DNA of 64,000 nt from Streptomyces sp. HNM0575. GTDB lineage: Bacteria; Actinomycetota; Actinomycetes; Streptomycetales; Streptomycetaceae. The notes beneath the pieces are model-generated. The model did not search any database and was not told the DNA's origin. It was given only the letters and a program-made list of their open reading frames with translations. Positions 1 through 10,620 of the stretch are shown here, piece by piece. Numbering within the stretch: the stretch's first letter is position 1; every line of letters begins with the position of its first letter. The DNA lies in contig NZ_JAASAG010000004.1 of the NCBI RefSeq assembly GCF_012726265.1, forward strand, positions 124,001 to 188,000, given 5' to 3'. Position numbers and translations under genes: made by a program.

Positions 1-2545
1 GGCGTCACCCCGTTCGTGATCACACAGGCGGCGGTGGCCGCGCTGCTCAAGGCGCTGGGTGCCGGGGACGACATCCCCCTGGGCGTGCCCACGGCGGGCC
101 GCGGCGACGAGCGGACGGAGGCGCTGGTCGGCTTCTTCGTCAACACGCTGGTGCTGCGCTCCGACCTGTCCGGGGATCCCACGTTCCGGGAGCTGCTGGA
201 GCGGGTGCGGGCGGTCACCCTGGACGGCTTCGACCACGCGGGGGTGCCGTTCGAGCAGGTGGTGGAGGAGCTGAACCCGGAGCGCTCCGGCGCCAATCCG
301 CTCTTCCAGGTGATGCTCACCTACCAGAACCGGGCGCCCGTCCCCTTCCACAGCCCCGGCCTGGAGACCGGCTTCGGGCTGCACCCGCAGGACGTGGCCA
401 AGTTCGACCTGATCTTCGGCTTCACCGACCACCGGGACACCGGCCGGCTGGAGGGCGCCGTCAACTACAGCGCCGACCTGTTCGACCGCTCCACCGCCCG
501 GTCGCTGGCCGACCGGCTCGTGCGGCTGCTGGACGCCGCGCTGGCCGACCCCTCGGCGAAGCTCAGCCGCCTTCCCGTACTGGACGAGGCCGAGCGGCGC
601 ACCCTGCTCACCGGCTGGAACCCCGCCGGGAGGCACGAGGGGGCCTGGGACGTCGCGGAGCGCTTCGCGGCGCAGGCCGCCGCTCGTCCGGACGCGGTGG
701 CGCTGCGCCACGAGGGCCGTTCGGTCACCTATGGCGAACTGGACGGCGCCGCCGACGCGTTGGCGCGGCGGCTGATCCGGCGGGGCGTGGGCGCGGAGGA
801 CCGGGTGGCGCTGCTGCTGTCCCGTACGCCGCGGATGGTGGAGGCCGTCCTCGCCGTCGCCAAGACCGGTGCGGCCTATGTGCCGGTCGATCCCCGCTAT
901 CCCGCCGAGCGCATCGCCTGGACCCTGGCGGACGCCGCGCCGCTGCTGGTGCTCGCCGAGGAGGGCGGCACCGTGCCGGGCGACGGAGAGGTGCCGGTAC
1001 TCCGGCCGGACGGGAACGGGGGCTGGAACGAGCACGAGCACGGGAACGGGGACGGGCACCGGGACGGGGATGGGGCGCGCGAGGCGGGGGCGGTGGCCCG
1101 CGAGACCGCGGCGCGTGAGGCCAGGGCGGAGGTCCACGAGGACGGCGACGGCCAAGAGCCCCTGCGCCGCGCGGAGTTGGTGCGCCCCGTACGGCCGGAC
1201 CACGCCGCGTATGTGATCTACACCTCCGGCTCGACCGGCCGCCCCAAGGGCGTGGTGGTCACCCGGCGCAACCTCGCCCGCCTCTTCGACGCCACCGCCG
1301 AGCGCTTCGGCTTCGGGCCCGAGGACACCTGGACCCTCTTCCACTCCTACGCCTTCGACTTCTCCGTCTGGGAGATGTGGGGCGCGCTGCTGCACGGCGG
1401 GCGCCTCGTCCTCGTACCGCACGAGACCGCCCGCTCCGCGCCCGACTTCCTGCGGCTGCTGCACGAGGAGCGCGTGAGCGTCCTCAACCAGACGCCCGCC
1501 GCCTGCTACCAGTTGACCGAGGCGATGGAGACGCCCGGAAGCAGGGAGGACCCCGCGAGTCACGGCGTGCCCGGCTCGCTGCGCTGGCTCGTCTTCGGCG
1601 GCGAGGCGCTGGACCCGGCCAGGGTCGCCCCCTGGCTGCGGGGCACCGACCCGCCCCGGCTGCTCAACATGTACGGGATCACCGAGACCACCGTCCATGT
1701 GACCGAGTACGAACTGACCCTCCCACGCGTCCGGATGGCGGAGGAACTGGCCGTCAGTCCCGTCGGGCGGGCCGTCGACGATCTGCGCCTGTACGTGCTC
1801 GACGAGGCGCTGCGTCCCGTACCGGCGGGCGCCGCGGGCGAGTTGTACGTGGCGGGCGGCGGACCGGCCCGCGGCTATCTGGGCCAGGCCGCCCTGACCT
1901 CGTCCCGTTTCGTCGCCGACCCGTTCGGGCCGCCGGGAGCGCGGATGTACCGCAGCGGCGATCTGGCCCGCTGGTCCCGCGACGGTCAACTGCGCTATCT
2001 GGGCCGCGCCGACACCCAGGTCTCCCTGCGCGGCTTCCGCATCGAGACCGCCGAGATCGAGGCGGTGCTGCGCACGCGGGGCGGTGCTGCGGACGCGGCG
2101 GTGGTGCTGCGGGAGCTGCCCGCCGGGCCGGTGCTCGTCGCCTGCACCACCGGCGGCGTGCCGGAGGAAACGCTGCGCAGGGCGTGCGCGGACACGCTGC
2201 CCGAACACATGGTGCCCTCCGTCTTCATGGACGTGGAGCGGCTGCCGCTGACCGGCAACGGCAAGCTGGACCGGGCGGCGCTGGCCGCGCTGCCGCTGCC
2301 GCGACCCCGGGGCGACGGGATGTCACGAGGGCCGCGCGACGCACGCGAACGGCTGCTGTGCCGCCTGTTCGGCGAGGTGCTGGAGCGCGAAGTGACCGGC
2401 GTCGACGAGGACTTCTTCGCGCTCGGCGGCCACTCCCTGCTGGTGACCCGGCTCGCCGGACGCATCCGCGGCGAACTGGGCGTACGGGTCGCGGTACGCA
2501 CCCTCTTCGAGACGCGTACGGTCGCCGGGCTCGCGCGGCGCCTGG
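1..2545 (+). other. NRPS module 1: C (partial) - A (Thr) - T
   Basis: Only the C-terminal part of the C domain is present. The A1 pocket residues, aligned by eye to the GrsA Phe domain (235/236/239/278/299/301/322/330/331), read D-F-W-N-V-G-M-V-H. This is the established threonine code, with the typical AFDFSVWE and MYGITETT motifs. The carrier is GGHSL, the type that in this locus is always followed directly by an LCL-type C domain. A Gly/Asp/His/Glu-rich insertion of about 50 residues (about 1010-1165) sits between core motifs A2 and A3. Confidence 0.8.
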
Positions 2546-5500
2546 CCGCCGAGGAGCAGGCCGTACGCGCCCAACTGCCGCCGCTGGCCAGGGCGGAGTC
2601 CCGCCCGGATCCGCTGCCGGTCACACCGGCGCAGGCCCGGCTGTGGTTCCTGCACCGCCTCGCGGGCTCGGGCACCACCTACACCGTGCCGCTGCTGCTG
2701 CGTCTGGGAGACGGCCCTGAGGGCGCGGCAGCGGAAGGCCCGGCGGCCGAAGACCTCGTGACGGAACGCCCGTTGAGGGAGGAGACGCTGCGGGACGCCG
2801 TGGCCGCGCTGGTGGAGCGGCACGAGATCCTGCGCACCGTCTACCCCGAGGTGGACGGCCGTCCCGTTCAGCGCGTACTGCCCCGGGTGGAGCTGCCCTG
2901 GGAGCGCCGCGAGGTGGCCGACGCGGAGGAAATGGCCGCCGCCGCACGGGAATTGGCGGCCGAGGAGTTCGACCTGGAGCGTCTGCCGCCGCTGCGCTGC
3001 CGCTGGCTGACCACACCGCGGGGCGAGCGCGGCCTGCTGCTGGTGCTGCACCACATCGCCTACGACGAGGGCACCACCGCACCCCTCCTCGACGACCTGG
3101 CCGCCCTCTGCCGTGCCCGCCGCGACGGCGCCCCGGATCCCGCGCCGCCCGCCCTCCAGTACGCGGACTACACGCTGTGGCAACAGCGCGCGCTGGCCGG
3201 GCGCGAGGAGGCGCTGCTCGCCCACTGGCGGGAGCGGCTGCGGGGCGCCCCCGCCGAGGTACCGCTGCCGCTGGACAGACCGCGACCGGCGGAGGTGGAC
3301 CAGCGGGGCGACTCGGTGGAGTTCCCGATAACCGCCGGGGCGCACCGGGCCGCCGCCCGGCTCGCCCACGAAGACGGCGCCACCCTCTTCATGGCGCTGC
3401 ACGCGACGCTGGCGGCCTGGCTCACCGGTCACGGAGCCGGCACCGACCTGCCGCTGGGCACCGTGCTGGGCGGCCGGGAGGAGGAGCTGCTGGCCGGGAT
3501 GCCCGGTCTGGTGACCGGCACGGTCGTGCTGCGCACCGACACCTCCGGCGATCCCACCTTCCGTGAACTGCTGCGCCGCGTACGGGAAGTGGACCTGGAG
3601 GCCTTCGACCACGGCGAGCTGCCCTTCGAGCGGCTGGTGGACGAGATCAGTCCCGAGCGGTCGCTCTCCCGCCACCCGCTCTTCCAGGTGGCGCTGGTGC
3701 ACCAGAACGCGCCACGGGCCGAGGTGGACCTGGGCGGCACCCGGGCCGGGGTGGAGCTGCTGGAGACCCGCGGCGCCAAGTTCGACCTGACCCTGGCCGT
3801 GGTGGAGGAGGCCGGGCGCGACGGGCTCACGGCCGCGTTCAACTACCGTACGGCGCTCTTCGACCGGGAGTCCGTCGAGGCGTTCGCCCGCCGGCTGGTG
3901 GCACTGCTGGAGTGGCTGTGCGCGCACCCCGACGTGCCGCTGAGCCGGGCGCCGGTCATGGACTCCGGCGAGCGGACCCGCGTCCTGGAGGGGTGGGCGG
4001 GCGAACCGGTCACCGGGGAGGAGCCCTCCACGCTCTCCGAGCTGGTGCGGCGCCAGGCCGCCCGCACTCCGGAGGCGGAGGCGCTGCGGGACGAGCAACG
4101 CTCGTGGAACTACGCCGAGTTCGACGAGGAGGCCGACCGCCTCGCCCGGCGGCTGACCGACCTGGGCGTCGGACGTGGCGATGTGGTGGCCGTGGGGTTG
4201 CCGCGCTGCGCCGGACTGGTGCTGGCCGTGCACGCCGTGCAGCGGGCGGGCGCCGCCTACCTGCCGCTGGACCCCGAGCTTCCCCCGGCCCGCGTACGGA
4301 CGCTGCTGGAGGACTCGGGCGCGGCGGCCGTGCTCACCACCCGCGCTCTCGCCGCGGGCACCAACCCGGACGAGGACCGTCCCACGCTCGCCGTGGACGA
4401 GCCGTTTCCGACGGACGAAGTACCGCCCGGCGTAACGGAGTTGGACACGGAGTTGGACACCCCACGGCCCGGGGACCCCGCCTATCTGATCTTCACCTCC
4501 GGCTCCACCGGGCGCCCCAAGGGAGTCCTGGTCGAGCACTCCGCCGGGGTGGACCGGCTGCGCTGGGCCCAGCGGACCTATCCGCTGCGCGCCGACGACC
4601 GGGTGCTGCTGAAGACCCCGGCGAGCTTCGACGTCTCGGTGTGGGAGCTGTTCTGGCCGCTTACGGCGGGCTCCACGCTGGTCGTCGCCGGGGCCGAGGA
4701 CCACCGCGACCCCCAGCGCGTCGCCGGTCTGATCCGCCGGCACGCCGTCACCACGGTCTTCTTCGTGCCGTCCATGCTGGCCGCCTTCGCCTCGGTCGCC
4801 GCCCCGGAGGACTGCGCTCCGGAGGACTGCGCCGGGCTGCGGCGGATCTTCTCCAGCGGCGAGGCCCTGGCACCGGCCGTCGTGGCCGACGTCCACCGGC
4901 TGGCTCCGCATGCCGAGCTGCACAACCTCTACGGGCCCACCGAGGCGGCCGTACATGTCACGTACTGGCACACGCGGGCCGAGGACGCCACGGGCGCCCG
5001 GGTGCCCATCGGCCGTCCGGTGGGCGGCAGTCACGCCCTGGTGCTGGACGAGCGGCTGCGGCCGGTGCCGCCCGGCGTGGCCGGTGAACTGTATCTGGCG
5101 GGCGGGCAGTTGGCGCTGGGCTATTTGGGACGCGCCGGGCTGACGGCCGAGCGGTTCGTCGCCCACCCCTACGGTCCGCCCGGCTCCCGCCTCTACCGCA
5201 GCGGCGACCTCGCCCGCTGGCGCCGCGACGGAGTGCTGGAGCATCTGGGCCGGGTCGACGACCAGCTCAAGCTGCGCGGCCAGCGCGTGGAGCCGGGCGA
5301 GATCCAGGCCGTGCTGGACGGCCATCCGCACGTCGCGCACAGCGCGGTCGTGGCGCGCACGGAGGAGGCGACGGGGGCGACCCGGCTGGTGGGCTATCTG
5401 GTGCCGCAGGTGCCCGAGCCGGACCTCGCGGCGGTCGAGGAGCATCTGGCCCGCGAACTGCCCGCCCATCTGGTGCCGTCCGCGCTGGTGCCGCTCGATC

Positions 5501-8500
5501 GACTGCCCGTCACCGCCAACGGAAAGCTGGACCGGTCCGCGCTGCCGCCGCCACCGGCACCGTCGGGGCAGCCGGGCGGCACCGCGCCCCGTGGCGAGGA
5601 CGAACGCCGCCTCGCCGCGCTCTTCGGCGAACTGCTGCGGCTGGACCCGGCGGCCCCGGTCGGCGTGGAGGACAGCTTCTTCGCCCTGGGCGGCGACAGC
5701 ATCCTCTCCATCCAACTCGTCGCCGCCGCCCGCGCGTTGGGCCTGCGCTTCACCCCGCAGGACGTCTTCCGGCAGCGCAGCGTGGCAGGGCTGCTGTCGG
5801 TCGCCGAACGCGACGACGAGCAGCCGGTCGCGGAGGCCACCGCGGCCGCCCGTAACGCCCCGGCCGAGGGCGAGGCGTGGCCGGTCACCCCGTTGCAGCA
5901 GGGCCTGCTCTTCCTCTCCCAGTACGACGAAGGCGCCCTGGACCTCTACCAAGTGCAGGTGGTGCTACGGGTCGGCGGAGCGCTGGATACCGCACGGCTG
6001 CGCGAGGCGCTGCGGACCGTGGTGGCGCGGCACGCGCCACTGCGCAGCGCCTTCTCCACCGCGGAGGACGGCACGTGGACGCAGCGTGCGCACCCCGAAG
6101 TGGCCGCCGAGGTCGGCGAGTTGGACCTGCGGCGCCGCCCCGCGCGGGAGCGTCCGCGCAGGGCGCAGCGGCGCATCGAGGACGAGCGGCTGCGCCGCTT
6201 CGACCTGTCCGCCCCTCCCCTGCTGCGCTGCACGGTCATCCGACTCGGCGACGACAGCGCCGAGTTGGTGCTGACCGGTCACCATCTCGTCCTGGACGGC
6301 TGGTCGATGCCGCTGCTCGTACGGGAGCTTGCCCATGCCTACGGGGGCCGGGAGCTGCCCGCGGCGCCGCGCTACTCCGACTATCTGGCCCGCCTCGCCG
6401 ACCAGGACCGGCCCGCCGCCGAAGTCGCCTGGGCGGAGGCCCTGGAGGGCGTGACCGAGGCGACGCGGCTGGTGCCGGAGGAGTCGCGCGAGGCGGAGGT
6501 GCCCGAGGAGCACACCCTCACCCTGGACGCGGAACTCACCGCGCGGCTCGGCGAGTTCGCCCGCCGCCACGAACTGACCCTCGGCACGCTGCTCCAGACC
6601 GCCTGGGGCCTGGTGCTCTCGGCACACACCGGCCGCCGCGACGTGGTCTTCGGCACGGTGGTCTCCGGCCGGGACGCCGAAGTGCCCGGCATCGAGAGCA
6701 TGGTGGGGCTGCTGGTCAACACCGTGCCGGTACGGGTGCGGCTCGATCCGCGGCGGACCCTGCTGGAGCTGGCGCAGCAGGTACGGGACGACTTCGCCGC
6801 GCTTCTGCCGCATCAGCACCTGGCGCTGGCCGACATCCAGCGCGCCCTCGGCCGGGGCGTCCTCTTCGACACGCTCACCGCCCTGGAGAACTACCCCGCC
6901 GAGCGGCCCTCGGCGCTGGGCGAGGCCGCCGGGCTGGAGCTGGGCGACGTACGCGGCTGGGACGCCACCCACTATCCGCTGACCTTCGTCGCCCTGCCCG
7001 GCGAGCAGTTGACGCTGCGGCTGAAGTACCAGCCCTCCGCCCTGGACGAGGGCCTCGTACGGCGCCTGGCGCAGCGCGCGCGGCGGACGCTGGCCGCCCT
7101 CGTGGACTCCCCCGGCACCCCGCTCTCCCGCTTCGGCTCCCTGCTGGAGGAGGAACGCGCCGCCATCACCGCCGGCGGTCAGGGCGCCGAGGCCGCCGAA
7201 CCCGTCACCTGGGCGGGGCTGTTCGAGCGGCAGCGCGACGGGCACCCCGACGCGGTGGCGCTCAGCGCTCCCGGGGGCGAGCTGAGCTACGCCGAACTCG
7301 GCGAGCGGGCAGGCGCGTTGGCCGCGCGGCTGGCGGCGCGCGGCGTCAGGCCCGGGGATCTGGTCGCCGTCGCGCTGCCCCGCTCGGTGGACATGGTCAC
7401 CGCCCAACTGGCCGTGCAGCAGGCGGGAGCGGCCCATCTGCCCGTCGACCCCGACTATCCGCAGGCGCGGATCGCGGGAATGCTGGAGGACGCCGCGCCC
7501 GCGCTGGTGCTCACCCACCGTGCCCTGGCCGCCCGCTTCCCCGGCGCGCTGCTGACGGACGAGCCGGAGCGGGCCGGGCACGGGTCCGGGCAGACCGGAC
7601 ACGGACCCGGGAAGGCCGGGCACGGGCCGGAGCGAGCGGAACGTGAGCCGGAGGGGTCCGAACTCCCCCGGCCGCGCCCGGAGTTGACGCCCGAGCATCC
7701 CGCGTACGTCATCTACACCTCCGGCTCCACCGGCCGCCCCAAGGGCGTGGTGATCCCCCAGCGCGGCCTCGCCTCGCTGGCCCGCTCCCAGGCGGAGCGG
7801 CTGGCCATCGGCCCCGGCAGCCGGGTGCTTCAGCTCGCCTCCCCCTCCTTCGACGCGTCGGTGATGGAGACCCTGATGGCGCTGGCCACCGGAGCGACCC
7901 TGGTGGTGCCCGAACCGGGGCCGCTGGCCGGGGAGTTGCTGGGCGAGACGCTGCGCGCCCGCGAGGTCAGCCACGCGCTGATCCCGCCGACCTCGCTGAC
8001 CGGGCTGGAGCCCGAGGGAGTGGAGGGCTTCTCCACCCTGGTCGTCGGCGGCGAGGCCTGCTCGGCCGCCCTGGCCGGGCGCTGGTCGCCGGGCCGCCGC
8101 ATGGTCAACGCATACGGCCCGACCGAGGTGACCGCCTGCGTCACCATGTCCGCGCCGCTGACGGGAGCCGGCGCCCCGCCGATCGGCGGCCCGCTGCGCG
8201 GTGTGCGGCTGTACGTGCTCGACAGCATGCTGCGTCCGGTGCTGCCCGGCGTGGTGGGCGAGCTCTACGCGGCAGGAACCGGTCTCGCACAGGGCTATCT
8301 GCGACGTGCGGCCCTGACCGCCGAACGCTTCCCCGCCGACCCCTTCGGGCCGCCCGGCTCCCGTATGTACCGCACGGGCGACCTGGTCTCCTGGGACGAG
8401 GACGGGGTCCTGCGCTACCACGGGCGGGGCGACGGCCAGGTCAAGATCCGCGGCTTCCGGGTGGAACTGGGCGAGGTGCAGGCCGCGTTGACGCGGCTGC

Positions 8501-10620
8501 CCGGGGTGCGCTCGGCCGCCGTGGTGGTCCGCGAAGAGGCGGGCGGCGGGCCGCGCCGTCTGGTCGGCTACGTGGTGCCGGACATCGAGGGCGCCGAGGG
8601 CGCCGAGGGTCCCGAGGACGCGGGCGCGGACGGCCCGGACAGGCCGGGCGGCCTGGGGGGTGACGCCGGCCCGGACACCGAGGTCCTGCGTGCCGCGCTG
8701 GCCCGCACACTGCCCGGCCACATGGTGCCCTCGGCACTGGTCACCGTCGCCGCGCTGCCCACCACGCCCAACGGCAAGCTGGACGAGAAGGCCCTGCCCG
8801 CGCCCGACTTCGGCTCCGCCGCCGGAGGGGACCTGTGCGAGGGGCCCGAGGAGAAGGCGCTGGCCGAGGCGTTCGCCTCCGTACTGAACCTGCCCTCGGT
8901 CGGCGCGGAGGACAGCTTCTTCGCCCTGGGGGGCGACAGCATCCTCTCCATCCGACTCGTCGCCGCCGCCCGCTCGTCGGGCCTGCGCATCACACCCCGC
9001 GAGGTCTTCGAAGAGGGCACCGTACGGCGGCTGGCCGCACTGGTCGCCGGACGCGGGGAGAGCGCCGGGGAGACGGGCGGCGAGGCGGAGAGCGGCACCG
9101 CTCCGCTCACCCCCATCATGCGCTGGTTCACCGAACGCGGCGGCCCCGTCGGCCGGTTCAGCCAGTCCATGCTGCTGTGCACACCGGACGAGGCGACCGA
9201 GGACGGGCTGCGGAGTCTGCTGACGGCGCTGCTGCACGGCCATCCGCTGCTGGGGGCCCGGTTCGACCTGGCGGGCGGCACGTTCGAGGTCTCCCCGGCC
9301 GAGGAGCCCGTACTCGCCCTGGACGTACGGGACAAGCCGCCGTCGGAAACCGAACTCGCGGCCGAAACAGATGAGTTGGCGTCCGCGCTGGACCCGGTCG
9401 AGGGGCGTCTGCTGCGTGCCCGCTGGTACCGGGGCGGGCGGAGCGGCGCGGGTCGTCTGCTGCTGGTCGTGCACCATCTCGCCGTGGACGGCGTGTCCTG
9501 GCGCATCCTCACAGAGGACCTCGCCCAGGGCTGGGAAGAAGTCCGGCAGGACCGCGACCCGCGGCCCCAGGCCCCCTCCACCTCCTTCCGCCGGTGGGCC
9601 GCGGCGCTGCCCGCGAGCGCCGCCGCGCGCATGGACGAACTGCCGCTGTGGCAAGGCGTCTTGGATACTCCGGCCGGGCTCCCCCGGGTACGGACGGCAG
9701 CGCTGGGCACCGTCGGCGAAGCCCGGCACCGCACCGTGGTGCTGCCGCCCGAGCACACCGGGCTGCTGCTGACCGAAGCCGTGCGGCGGCACGACGCCCC
9801 CATCCACCAGCTGCTGCTGGCCGCGCTGGGCAGTGCGGTGGGGGCCTGGAACGGGGCGGGGAGCGGGGCGGACGCCTCCCCGTTCCTGGTGCATGTCGAG
9901 GGCCACGGCAGGGAGCAGCACATCCAGCCGGGTGCCGATCTCTCCCGTACGGTCGGCTGGTTCACCAGCCTCTATCCCGTACGGCTGCGTACGGACGCCG
10001 AGGTGGCCGAGTCGGTACGCCGGACGCGGGAAGAGCTGGAGCGCATCCCGGACAGCGGCATCGGCTACGGGCTGCTGCGGCATCTGCACCCCGAGGCGGG
10101 ACGCTCGCTGGCCCAACGGCCGGGCCCGTCCATGGCGTTCAACTATCTGGGCCGGTTCACCGGTACGGACGGGCAGGGCGGGCCGTGGAGCGCAGCGCCG
10201 GAGGCCGGGTTGCTGGGCGGGTCGATCGACGCGGAGCTGCCGATGGCGCACGCGGTGGAGATCGACGCCATCACCCGGGACACGCCGCGGGGACCGTCGC
10301 TGCACACGCGGCTCACCTGGGCGCCCTCGGCGCTGGACGAGGCGGACGTGGCGGCGCTGGGCGAGTGCTGGCTCGCGGCGCTCATACGGACGGCCGGGGG
10401 CACGGGCGCACCGAACGGGGCGGACGGTCCGGACGGGGCGGACCGTATGCACGCCGCGGACCCGGCAGCCGATGCGACCGGCCCCGACGGCGCAGCCGGC
10501 CCGGACAGCCGGTCGCCCGCGGCCGGGCGGGCCTCCCGACTCCCCACGGCTGAACGGCCCTTGTCGCCCCTCAGCCCCGAACAGACGGCACAGCTCAAGG
10601 CTCGGTGGAGGAACCGGTGA
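1..10620 (+). CDS. Non-ribosomal peptide synthetase 1, C-A-T-C-A-T-C-A-T-E, 5' end cut by window
   Basis: The reading frame is open from base 1, inside a condensation (C) domain, so the true start lies outside the window. At least 3539 codons are visible. Approximate codon positions: partial C1 1-200, A1 215-760, T1 780-845, C2 863-1320, A2 1340-1848, T2 1864-1935, C3 1958-2385, A3 2400-2933, T3 2947-3015, E3 3031-3465. All three A domains have the TSGSTG loop and the A10 lysine (NGK). The carrier serines are at 2434 (GGHS), 5698 and 8938 (GGDS). E3 has [23 protein letters not shown] and FNYLGR. The tail after E3 is a Pro/Ala/Gly/Asp-rich linker ending in a short charged helix ([15 protein letters not shown]) that is likely to dock onto the next protein. 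The stop overlaps the next start (GTGA). In cytosolic assembly-line logic this protein loads three residues and epimerises the third. Confidence 0.96.
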   Translation, partial: GVTPFVITQAAVAALLKALGAGDDIPLGVPTAGRGDERTEALVGFFVNTLVLRSDLSGDPTFRELLERVRAVTLDGFDHAGVPFEQVVEELNPERSGANPLFQVMLTYQNRAPVPFHSPGLETGFGLHPQDVAKFDLIFGFTDHRDTGRLEGAVNYSADLFDRSTARSLADRLVRLLDAALADPSAKLSRLPVLDEAERRTLLTGWNPAGRHEGAWDVAERFAAQAAARPDAVALRHEGRSVTYGELDGAADALARRLIRRGVGAEDRVALLLSRTPRMVEAVLAVAKTGAAYVPVDPRYPAERIAWTLADAAPLLVLAEEGGTVPGDGEVPVLRPDGNGGWNEHEHGNGDGHRDGDGAREAGAVARETAAREARAEVHEDGDGQEPLRRAELVRPVRPDHAAYVIYTSGSTGRPKGVVVTRRNLARLFDATAERFGFGPEDTWTLFHSYAFDFSVWEMWGALLHGGRLVLVPHETARSAPDFLRLLHEERVSVLNQTPAACYQLTEAMETPGSREDPASHGVPGSLRWLVFGGEALDPARVAPWLRGTDPPRLLNMYGITETTVHVTEYELTLPRVRMAEELAVSPVGRAVDDLRLYVLDEALRPVPAGAAGELYVAGGGPARGYLGQAALTSSRFVADPFGPPGARMYRSGDLARWSRDGQLRYLGRADTQVSLRGFRIETAEIEAVLRTRGGAADAAVVLRELPAGPVLVACTTGGVPEETLRRACADTLPEHMVPSVFMDVERLPLTGNGKLDRAALAALPLPRPRGDGMSRGPRDARERLLCRLFGEVLEREVTGVDEDFFALGGHSLLVTRLAGRIRGELGVRVAVRTLFETRTVAGLARRLAAEEQAVRAQLPPLARAESRPDPLPVTPAQARLWFLHRLAGSGTTYTVPLLLRLGDGPEGAAAEGPAAEDLVTERPLREETLRDAVAALVERHEILRTVYPEVDGRPVQRVLPRVELPWERREVADAEEMAAAARELAAEEFDLERLPPLRCRWLTTPRGERGLLLVLHHIAYDEGTTAPLLDDLAALCRARRDGAPDPAPPALQYADYTLWQQRALAGREEALLAHWRERLRGAPAEVPLPLDRPRPAEVDQRGDSVEFPITAGAHRAAARLAHEDGATLFMALHATLAAWLTGHGAGTDLPLGTVLGGREEELLAGMPGLVTGTVVLRTDTSGDPTFRELLRRVREVDLEAFDHGELPFERLVDEISPERSLSRHPLFQVALVHQNAPRAEVDLGGTRAGVELLETRGAKFDLTLAVVEEAGRDGLTAAFNYRTALFDRESVEAFARRLVALLEWLCAHPDVPLSRAPVMDSGERTRVLEGWAGEPVTGEEPSTLSELVRRQAARTPEAEALRDEQRSWNYAEFDEEADRLARRLTDLGVGRGDVVAVGLPRCAGLVLAVHAVQRAGAAYLPLDPELPPARVRTLLEDSGAAAVLTTRALAAGTNPDEDRPTLAVDEPFPTDEVPPGVTELDTELDTPRPGDPAYLIFTSGSTGRPKGVLVEHSAGVDRLRWAQRTYPLRADDRVLLKTPASFDVSVWELFWPLTAGSTLVVAGAEDHRDPQRVAGLIRRHAVTTVFFVPSMLAAFASVAAPEDCAPEDCAGLRRIFSSGEALAPAVVADVHRLAPHAELHNLYGPTEAAVHVTYWHTRAEDATGARVPIGRPVGGSHALVLDERLRPVPPGVAGELYLAGGQLALGYLGRAGLTAERFVAHPYGPPGSRLYRSGDLARWRRDGVLEHLGRVDDQLKLRGQRVEPGEIQAVLDGHPHVAHSAVVARTEEATGATRLVGYLVPQVPEPDLAAVEEHLARELPAHLVPSALVPLDRLPVTANGKLDRSALPPPPAPSGQPGGTAPRGEDERRLAALFGELLRLDPAAPVGVEDSFFALGGDSILSIQLVAAARALGLRFTPQDVFRQRSVAGLLSVAERDDEQPVAEATAAARNAPAEGEAWPVTPLQQGLLFLSQYDEGALDLYQVQVVLRVGGALDTARLREALRTVVARHAPLRSAFSTAEDGTWTQRAHPEVAAEVGELDLRRRPARERPRRAQRRIEDERLRRFDLSAPPLLRCTVIRLGDDSAELVLTGHHLVLDGWSMPLLVRELAHAYGGRELPAAPRYSDYLARLADQDRPAAEVAWAEALEGVTEATRLVPEESREAEVPEEHTLTLDAELTARLGEFARRHELTLGTLLQTAWGLVLSAHTGRRDVVFGTVVSGRDAEVPGIESMVGLLVNTVPVRVRLDPRRTLLELAQQVRDDFAALLPHQHLALADIQRALGRGVLFDTLTALENYPAERPSALGEAAGLELGDVRGWDATHYPLTFVALPGEQLTLRLKYQPSALDEGLVRRLAQRARRTLAALVDSPGTPLSRFGSLLEEERAAITAGGQGAEAAEPVTWAGLFERQRDGHPDAVALSAPGGELSYAELGERAGALAARLAARGVRPGDLVAVALPRSVDMVTAQLAVQQAGAAHLPVDPDYPQARIAGMLEDAAPALVLTHRALAARFPGALLTDEPERAGHGSGQTGHGPGKAGHGPERAEREPEGSELPRPRPELTPEHPAYVIYTSGSTGRPKGVVIPQRGLASLARSQAERLAIGPGSRVLQLASPSFDASVMETLMALATGATLVVPEPGPLAGELLGETLRAREVSHALIPPTSLTGLEPEGVEGFSTLVVGGEACSAALAGRWSPGRRMVNAYGPTEVTACVTMSAPLTGAGAPPIGGPLRGVRLYVLDSMLRPVLPGVVGELYAAGTGLAQGYLRRAALTAERFPADPFGPPGSRMYRTGDLVSWDEDGVLRYHGRGDGQVKIRGFRVELGEVQAALTRLPGVRSAAVVVREEAGGGPRRLVGYVVPDIEGAEGAEGPEDAGADGPDRPGGLGGDAGPDTEVLRAALARTLPGHMVPSALVTVAALPTTPNGKLDEKALPAPDFGSAAGGDLCEGPEEKALAEAFASVLNLPSVGAEDSFFALGGDSILSIRLVAAARSSGLRITPREVFEEGTVRRLAALVAGRGESAGETGGEAESGTAPLTPIMRWFTERGGPVGRFSQSMLLCTPDEATEDGLRSLLTALLHGHPLLGARFDLAGGTFEVSPAEEPVLALDVRDKPPSETELAAETDELASALDPVEGRLLRARWYRGGRSGAGRLLLVVHHLAVDGVSWRILTEDLAQGWEEVRQDRDPRPQAPSTSFRRWAAALPASAAARMDELPLWQGVLDTPAGLPRVRTAALGTVGEARHRTVVLPPEHTGLLLTEAVRRHDAPIHQLLLAALGSAVGAWNGAGSGADASPFLVHVEGHGREQHIQPGADLSRTVGWFTSLYPVRLRTDAEVAESVRRTREELERIPDSGIGYGLLRHLHPEAGRSLAQRPGPSMAFNYLGRFTGTDGQGGPWSAAPEAGLLGGSIDAELPMAHAVEIDAITRDTPRGPSLHTRLTWAPSALDEADVAALGECWLAALIRTAGGTGAPNGADGPDGADRMHAADPAADATGPDGAAGPDSRSPAAGRASRLPTAERPLSPLSPEQTAQLKARWRNR
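2590..5810 (+). other. NRPS module 2: C - A (Ser-like) - T, no epimerase
   Basis: C2 has an HHIAYDE active site with EGTT where sister domains have EWS. The A2 pocket reads D-V-W-F-F-S-L-V-H. This is close to the serine code D-V-W-H-F-S-L-V-D but differs at 278 (F for H) and 331 (H for D), so serine is only a guess. The carrier is GGDSI, the form that precedes an E domain in every other module here. However, C3 starts about 175 bp after the carrier serine and there is no room for an E domain. Confidence 0.7.
5875..10400 (+). other. NRPS module 3: C (DCL-like) - A (hydrophobic?) - T - E
   Basis: C3 begins with [11 protein letters not shown] and has [10 protein letters not shown], the same type as the C domains that follow epimerases elsewhere in the locus. 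The A3 pocket reads D-A-M-L-V-G-A-A-C. It resembles the loose D-A-x-x-V-G-A-V pattern of large hydrophobic or aromatic residues but matches no code known to me. A His/Gly/Pro-rich linker (7560-7670) lies between motifs A2 and A3. The E domain is complete, so the residue is predicted to be D. Confidence 0.7.

Noticed and set aside
5875..6350. C3 as a dual condensation/epimerisation domain that would compensate for the missing E domain
   Set aside because: The extra N-terminal HH(I/L)xxxxGD motif typical of dual domains is not visible. The domain looks like an ordinary DCL type.
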